Positions 60,229 to 64,000 of a DNA stretch of 64,000 bases are shown here, one piece after another; the stretch's first letter is position 1; every line of letters starts with the position of its first letter. The notes under the pieces were generated by a model. That model ran no database searches. It was not told where the DNA came from and saw only the letters and a list, made by a program, of their open reading frames with translations. The stretch is from Burkholderia sp. Leaf177 (GTDB taxonomy: Bacteria; Pseudomonadota; Gammaproteobacteria; Burkholderiales; Burkholderiaceae). The stretch is taken from contig NZ_LMPF01000001.1 in NCBI RefSeq assembly GCF_001424345.1, positions 699,751 to 763,750 of the forward strand, written 5' to 3'. Position numbers and translations under genes: made by a program.

Positions 60229-62331
60229 TTAAAAAGCCTCGTCCGCGCCGAGGTAACGCCATTGTCCCGGCGGCAGCGCGCCTAACGTTACGCGTCCCAT
60301 GCGGATACGTTTCAAACCGACAACTTCGAGTCCGACAAGCTCGCACATCCGACGAATCTGGCGTTTCTTCCCTTCGCGCAGCACGAAGCGCAGTTGCTCG
60401 CCGTTTTGCCAGCTGACTTGTGCCGTCTTGAGCGGCACGTCATCCAGTGACAGGCCATGGCGGAGCAATGCGAGGCTTTCAGGCGGGAACTGCGATTCGA
60501 TATCGAGTTCATGCTCGCCGAATTTGACACGCACGAGGTATTCCTTATCGACTTCCGAATGACCGCCGATGAGTTGCTTCGCCACCCGGCCGTCCTGCGT
60601 GAGCACGAGCAGACCCGTCGAATCGATGTCCAGGCGTCCCGCTGGCGCGAGCGTGCGGAGATGCGTCGGTGAAAAGCGAATGCCGGACTGGTCATCGGCC
60701 CAATGGTTCGACGGGTTGACCAGCGTGACCGCCGGCTGATATCCGTCTTCCGCCTGACCCGAAACGTAGCCGACCGGCTTGTGGATCAGGATGGTCACCT
60801 GCTGCATTTGCGCGGCGTGCGCGGCTTGAGCGATCTCGATGTTCTGGTCCGGACGGATCTTGGTACCGAGCGTGTCGATGACCACGCCGTCGACCAGCAC
60901 CCAGCCTTTTTCAATCCACTCGTCGGCTTCCCGGCGTGAACAAAGACCCAGTTCCGACATCACTTTCGATAAGCGCACCATTCCATCTTCACCTTCGCGG
61001 GCGATGCGGGCGGGTGACGGTGGTGCGTCGGCGTCGCGGGGTTTTGCCAGTTTTGCAGCCGGTTTGCGTGCGGGTTTGCGCTCATCGCCGAAGCGTTCCG
61101 GCGATGTCTCGCGTTTCGCGTAAGGACGGTCGCCTGGCGGACGTTGGCGGTCGAAAGAGGCCGGACGCGGGCCGCCATCGTGTGCGTGGTTGCGCTCGCG
61201 GCGAGGTGCGCCGTTGTCGTTGAACGACGGACGCGGCGCACGATCGCTTCCTGGGCCACGGGAATCTTCCCGCGGTTTGAACGGGCGGCGTTCGCCGTCA
61301 CCGCTTGCGCGATCACCACGAGGTGCGCCGCGGTCGCTGAAAGCAGGACGTGGGCCGCGGTCGGCGCTCGGACCGCGCGGACTACCGCGGTCGTTGAAAG
61401 AAGGGCGCGGCGTGCGATCGCTGCTTGCGCCACGCGGCGCGTCGTCGCGAGGGCTGAATGGACGACGTTCGCTATTGCCTGAAGGTCCCGAAGGACGATC
61501 ACCACGTGGAGCGCCGCGATCGCCGAACGAAGGCCGCGGTCCGCGATCATTACGTGGCGCATCACCACGCGGCGTGAACGGTCTACGCTCGCCATCGCCG
61601 GAAGGACCCGAAGGACGATCACCGCGCGGTGCGCCACGATCGCCGAACGAAGGCCGTGGACCGCGTTCACCCCTTGGCGCATCACCACGCGGCGTGAACG
61701 GACGACGCTCACCATCGCCGGAAGGATCCGAAGGACGATCACCGCGCGGTGCGCCACGATCGCCGAACGAAGGCCTCGGCCCCCGATCACCCCTTGGCGC
61801 ATCACCGCGAGGCGTGAACGGACGACGCTCGCCTTCGCCCGAAGGACCCGAAGCACGATCACCGCGCGGAGCACCACGATCGCCAAACGAAGGCCTCGGA
61901 CCGCGATCACCTCTTGGAGCATCGCCACGCGGCGTGAACGGACGGCGCTCGCCATTGCCCGAGGGTCCCGAAGAACGATCACCGCGCGGTGCGCCACGAT
62001 CGCCGAACGAAGGCCGCGGACCGCGATTACCGTTTGGAGCATCGTCACGCGGCGTGAACGGACGACGCTCGCCACCGCCAGAAGGACCGGAAGAACCAGA
62101 AGGACCCGAAGGACGATCCCCACGTGGTGCACCCCGATCGCCAAAAGAAGGCCTCGGCCCCCGATCCCCCCTCGGCGCATCGCCACGCGGCTTTGCCGGC
62201 CGATCGGGCCGGTCCCCGCCCGGCGCTTCCGCACGCGGCGGTTTTTTCCGTCCGGCGACGCTGCCGGTACGAACGGGGGAACGTGCCGGCGATGCCGGTC
62301 GCGGATGTTTCGCTGTCAGTTTGACGCGCAT
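60229..62331 (-). CDS. 23S rRNA pseudouridine synthase (RluF/RluB type) with repeat-rich N-terminus
   Basis: The C-terminal 250 residues (451-700) form a complete RsuA-family enzyme: S4 RNA-binding domain (MVRLSKVMSELGLCSRREAD), then catalytic D568 in AGRLDIDSTGLLVLT and the closing GKKRQIRRMCELVG. VILHKPVG-like ILIHKPVGYVSG and GQWRYLGADE lean to RluF over RluB. Residues 1-450 are disordered: about six tandem 40-residue units (58-306) plus degenerate ones, rich in Arg, Gly, Pro, Asp and Ser. glnD lies immediately upstream on the same strand, 6 bases away. Confidence 0.9.
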   Translation of the reverse strand: MRVKLTAKHPRPASPARSPVRTGSVAGRKKPPRAEAPGGDRPDRPAKPRGDAPRGDRGPRPSFGDRGAPRGDRPSGPSGSSGPSGGGERRPFTPRDDAPNGNRGPRPSFGDRGAPRGDRSSGPSGNGERRPFTPRGDAPRGDRGPRPSFGDRGAPRGDRASGPSGEGERRPFTPRGDAPRGDRGPRPSFGDRGAPRGDRPSDPSGDGERRPFTPRGDAPRGERGPRPSFGDRGAPRGDRPSGPSGDGERRPFTPRGDAPRNDRGPRPSFGDRGAPRGDRPSGPSGNSERRPFSPRDDAPRGASSDRTPRPSFNDRGSPRGPSADRGPRPAFSDRGAPRGDRASGDGERRPFKPREDSRGPGSDRAPRPSFNDNGAPRRERNHAHDGGPRPASFDRQRPPGDRPYAKRETSPERFGDERKPARKPAAKLAKPRDADAPPSPARIAREGEDGMVRLSKVMSELGLCSRREADEWIEKGWVLVDGVVIDTLGTKIRPDQNIEIAQAAHAAQMQQVTILIHKPVGYVSGQAEDGYQPAVTLVNPSNHWADDQSGIRFSPTHLRTLAPAGRLDIDSTGLLVLTQDGRVAKQLIGGHSEVDKEYLVRVKFGEHELDIESQFPPESLALLRHGLSLDDVPLKTAQVSWQNGEQLRFVLREGKKRQIRRMCELVGLEVVGLKRIRMGRVTLGALPPGQWRYLGADEAF
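61414..62160 (-). repeat. Tandem 120-base (40-residue) coding repeats in the pseudouridine synthase gene
   Basis: Six units of 46, 40, 40, 40, 40 and 43 codons follow the pattern GPRPSFGDRGAPRGDR, then a variable PSGPSGDGE, then RRPFTPRGDAPRGDR. Conservation is seen at the DNA level as well, as nearly the same line recurs every 120 bases from about 61.5 to 62.1 kb. Degenerate units continue toward residue 400. Confidence 0.9.
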
Positions 62332-62337
62332 AAATTC

Positions 62338-64000
62338 TCAGGCTGCGATCGCGCGCAGCAGCTCGGTTTCGACCTGGATTTGCGTCCGGTTGTCGGATAG
62401 GGTTTTGCCGTCGAGCAGGAACACGTCTTCCACGCGTTCGCCAAGCGTGTTGATCCGCGCCGCATGGACGCCGATCCGGTGCTGGGCGAGAACCCGCGCG
62501 ATCGAATAAAGGAGGCCCTGCCGGTCGTTTGCAGACACGGACAGGATGTAATACTGACCACGTTCGTCGGGACGCAAATCCACGCGCGGTGTGATCGGGA
62601 AGGTGCGCACCAGCCGTGAAACCCGTCCCTTCGACGGTTCCGGCAAGATGCCCTCGGCGGTCAGCAGCGTGCTCAACTGCTGTTCGACGAGATTTGCGAT
62701 GTCGCGATAATGCCCGTCATGGTCCGGATGCGCGACCAGAAAATTGTCGAGCGCGTAGCCGTGGCGAGTCGTGGTGATGCGTGAATCAAGGACGGAAAGG
62801 CCGTTTTTATCGAAGTAAGCACAGATGCCCGCAAACAAATCGGGGCGGTCCTTCACGTACACGAGCACCTGAAGCGCTGCGCCGATCGGCGACGGACGCG
62901 CCCGCACGATCGGCTTTCCACTCTCGACGTGTTTATAAAGCACGCGGGTTTGCCAGGCGATATCGGCGGCGTCGTGCCTCAGAAAATAGCCGACGTCCAG
63001 CTTGTCCCACAACGCTTTTTCGGCGTTTTCCGGCACGGTTTCGAGGCGCAGCAACGCCAGCGCGTCTTCCTGGCGCGACTTGAGTTCCGAATGTGCATGC
63101 ATCTCTGCACCGCCGAGCACGGCGCGTGTTCCCCGGTACAGGTCCTCGAGCAACTTGCCTTTCCACGCATTCCAGACCTTGGGACTGGTGCCGCGGATAT
63201 CGGCGACGGTCAGCAAATAAAGCGCGGTCAGCCGGCGCTCGGTTTTCACCATCGATGCAAACCGCTTGATGACTTCCGGATCGCTCGTGTCCTGTTTCTG
63301 CGCAACCTGGCTCATGGTCAGATGCTGTTCGACAAGCCACACGACCAGATCGCTGTCTTCCGCGTTCATGTTGTGATCGCGGCAAAAACGCCGTGCATCG
63401 GCCATGCCGAGCGTTGAGTGATCGCCGCCGCGACCCTTCGCTATATCGTGAAAAAGCGCTGCCACGTACAACACCCACGAGCGTTCGAAATTGCCCATGA
63501 GCTGCGTGCAAAACGGATATTCGTGCGCGTGTTCGGCCATGGCGAAACGGCGGATATTGCGCAACACCATCAGGATGTGCTGATCGACGGTATAGACGTG
63601 ATACAGGTCGTGCTGCATTTGCCCGACGATACGCCGGAAATTCAGCAGATAACGGCCGAGCACGCTCGTCTGGTTCATCAGCCGGAGCGCGTGCGTGATG
63701 CCTTCAGGCGCTTGCAGGATTGCCATGAACAGGCGCCGGTTCTCAGGGGCACGCCGCCAGTCGCGGTCCATCAGGTCGCGAGCGTTGTAGATCGCCCGCA
63801 GCGTTCTCGCCGATAAACCCTTGACCCCGCGCGTCTGCTCATACAGCAGGAATGCTTCGAGAATCGCGTTCGGCTGGCGCTCGAATACGTCGTCGCTGGC
63901 AATTTCGAGCATTCCCTGTTTCTCGACGAAACGCTCGTTCAACACGCGTGTCACGCCGCTCGTCGATGGAAACAGTTGCGCTTCCACGTTCTGGATCAGG
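62338..64000 (-). CDS. glnD: [Protein-PII] uridylyltransferase/uridylyl-removing enzyme, C-terminal part
   Basis: The coding frame runs to the window edge, so the start and nucleotidyltransferase domain lie outside. The visible part holds the HD domain that removes UMP ([28 protein letters not shown]) and two C-terminal ACT domains ([40 protein letters not shown]) that sense glutamine. GlnD reports nitrogen status by modifying PII proteins. The pseudouridine synthase gene starts 6 bases after its stop. Confidence 0.95.
   Translation of the reverse strand, partial: LIQNVEAQLFPSTSGVTRVLNERFVEKQGMLEIASDDVFERQPNAILEAFLLYEQTRGVKGLSARTLRAIYNARDLMDRDWRRAPENRRLFMAILQAPEGITHALRLMNQTSVLGRYLLNFRRIVGQMQHDLYHVYTVDQHILMVLRNIRRFAMAEHAHEYPFCTQLMGNFERSWVLYVAALFHDIAKGRGGDHSTLGMADARRFCRDHNMNAEDSDLVVWLVEQHLTMSQVAQKQDTSDPEVIKRFASMVKTERRLTALYLLTVADIRGTSPKVWNAWKGKLLEDLYRGTRAVLGGAEMHAHSELKSRQEDALALLRLETVPENAEKALWDKLDVGYFLRHDAADIAWQTRVLYKHVESGKPIVRARPSPIGAALQVLVYVKDRPDLFAGICAYFDKNGLSVLDSRITTTRHGYALDNFLVAHPDHDGHYRDIANLVEQQLSTLLTAEGILPEPSKGRVSRLVRTFPITPRVDLRPDERGQYYILSVSANDRQGLLYSIARVLAQHRIGVHAARINTLGERVEDVFLLDGKTLSDNRTQIQVETELLRAIAA

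Noticed and set aside
61414..62160. Regular repeats that might be a CRISPR array
   Set aside because: The period is 120 bases with no short repeat/unique spacer pattern, and the units are in frame within a clear gene.
61190..62509. Long plus-strand open frame (about 439 codons) opposite the repeat region
   Set aside because: It is the mirror of the repeat-coding frame of the pseudouridine synthase. The high-GC repeat keeps several frames open. The minus-strand product has a complete catalytic domain.

Overview
The window reads as chromosomal core DNA of a high-GC betaproteobacterium of the Burkholderiaceae, most like Burkholderia, Paraburkholderia or Caballeronia. The evidence is the gene neighbourhoods (cysS-alkA-accA-tilS-lysC-tRNA-Ser; fabI beside a yejABEF transporter; dapC-dapD-dapE-prmB; smc-zipA-ligA) and protein families typical of that group, such as the DUF1853 protein behind a type 4 uracil-DNA glycosylase. 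The species call is inference. I see no phage, insertion sequence, integrase, CRISPR array or rRNA operon, and no clear composition break apart from two AT-rich spacers (about 25.3-25.5 kb and 29.7-29.9 kb).

Layout. 0-6.2 kb: end of cysS, an AlkA-type glycosylase with a histone-like tail, accA, tilS, lysC and tRNA-Ser(GCU) with its own promoter and terminator. 6.3-9.6 kb: a small accessory stretch with an XRE/MmyB regulator divergent from a double SnoaL-like protein, a short single-strand binding protein, and two paralogous secreted Pro/Tyr/Trp-rich proteins. 9.7-17.2 kb: fabI, the four-gene peptide transporter yejABEF and an NlpC/P60 hydrolase with a clear sigma-70 promoter. 17.6-22.3 kb: a translationally coupled operon for a Tat-exported molybdenum hydroxylase (large subunit, 2Fe-2S subunit, tri-haem cytochrome c lipoprotein). 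This is the most metabolically distinctive locus. 22.3-28.3 kb: a patatin lipoprotein, gltX, tRNA-Ala, tRNA-Glu and tRNA-Asp, a GNAT enzyme, an AraC regulator, a gamma-glutamylcyclotransferase-like protein and a universal stress protein.

28.3-42.8 kb: isocitrate lyase with two palindromic operator candidates upstream, an RhlE-type helicase, acyl-CoA-binding protein, the coupled tsaB-rimI-udg-DUF1853 cluster, the thiMED salvage operon behind lplT, alr, radA and a small conserved protein. 42.8-51.5 kb (mostly minus strand): YheS-type ABC-F ATPase, glutathione peroxidase, cardiolipin synthase, prmB and the lysine/diaminopimelate genes dapE, an ArsC-like gene, dapD and dapC. 51.9-64 kb: smc, zipA, ligA, def, a small unknown protein, a pseudouridine synthase carrying about six tandem 40-residue repeats, and the 3' part of glnD.

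Most of the window is housekeeping: protein synthesis and tRNA maturation (cysS, gltX, tilS, tsaB, rimI, prmB, def, rlu), lysine/DAP and cell-wall supply (lysC, dapCDE, alr), lipid metabolism (accA, fabI, cls, lplT, ACBP) and DNA maintenance (alkA-like, udg, radA, ligA, smc, ssb). The points most worth a second look are the exported Mo-hydroxylase operon and the palindromes before it, the repeat-expanded pseudouridine synthase, the secreted paralog pair, the coupled DUF1853 gene and the operators upstream of aceA. No complete, clearly new multi-gene system is evident.
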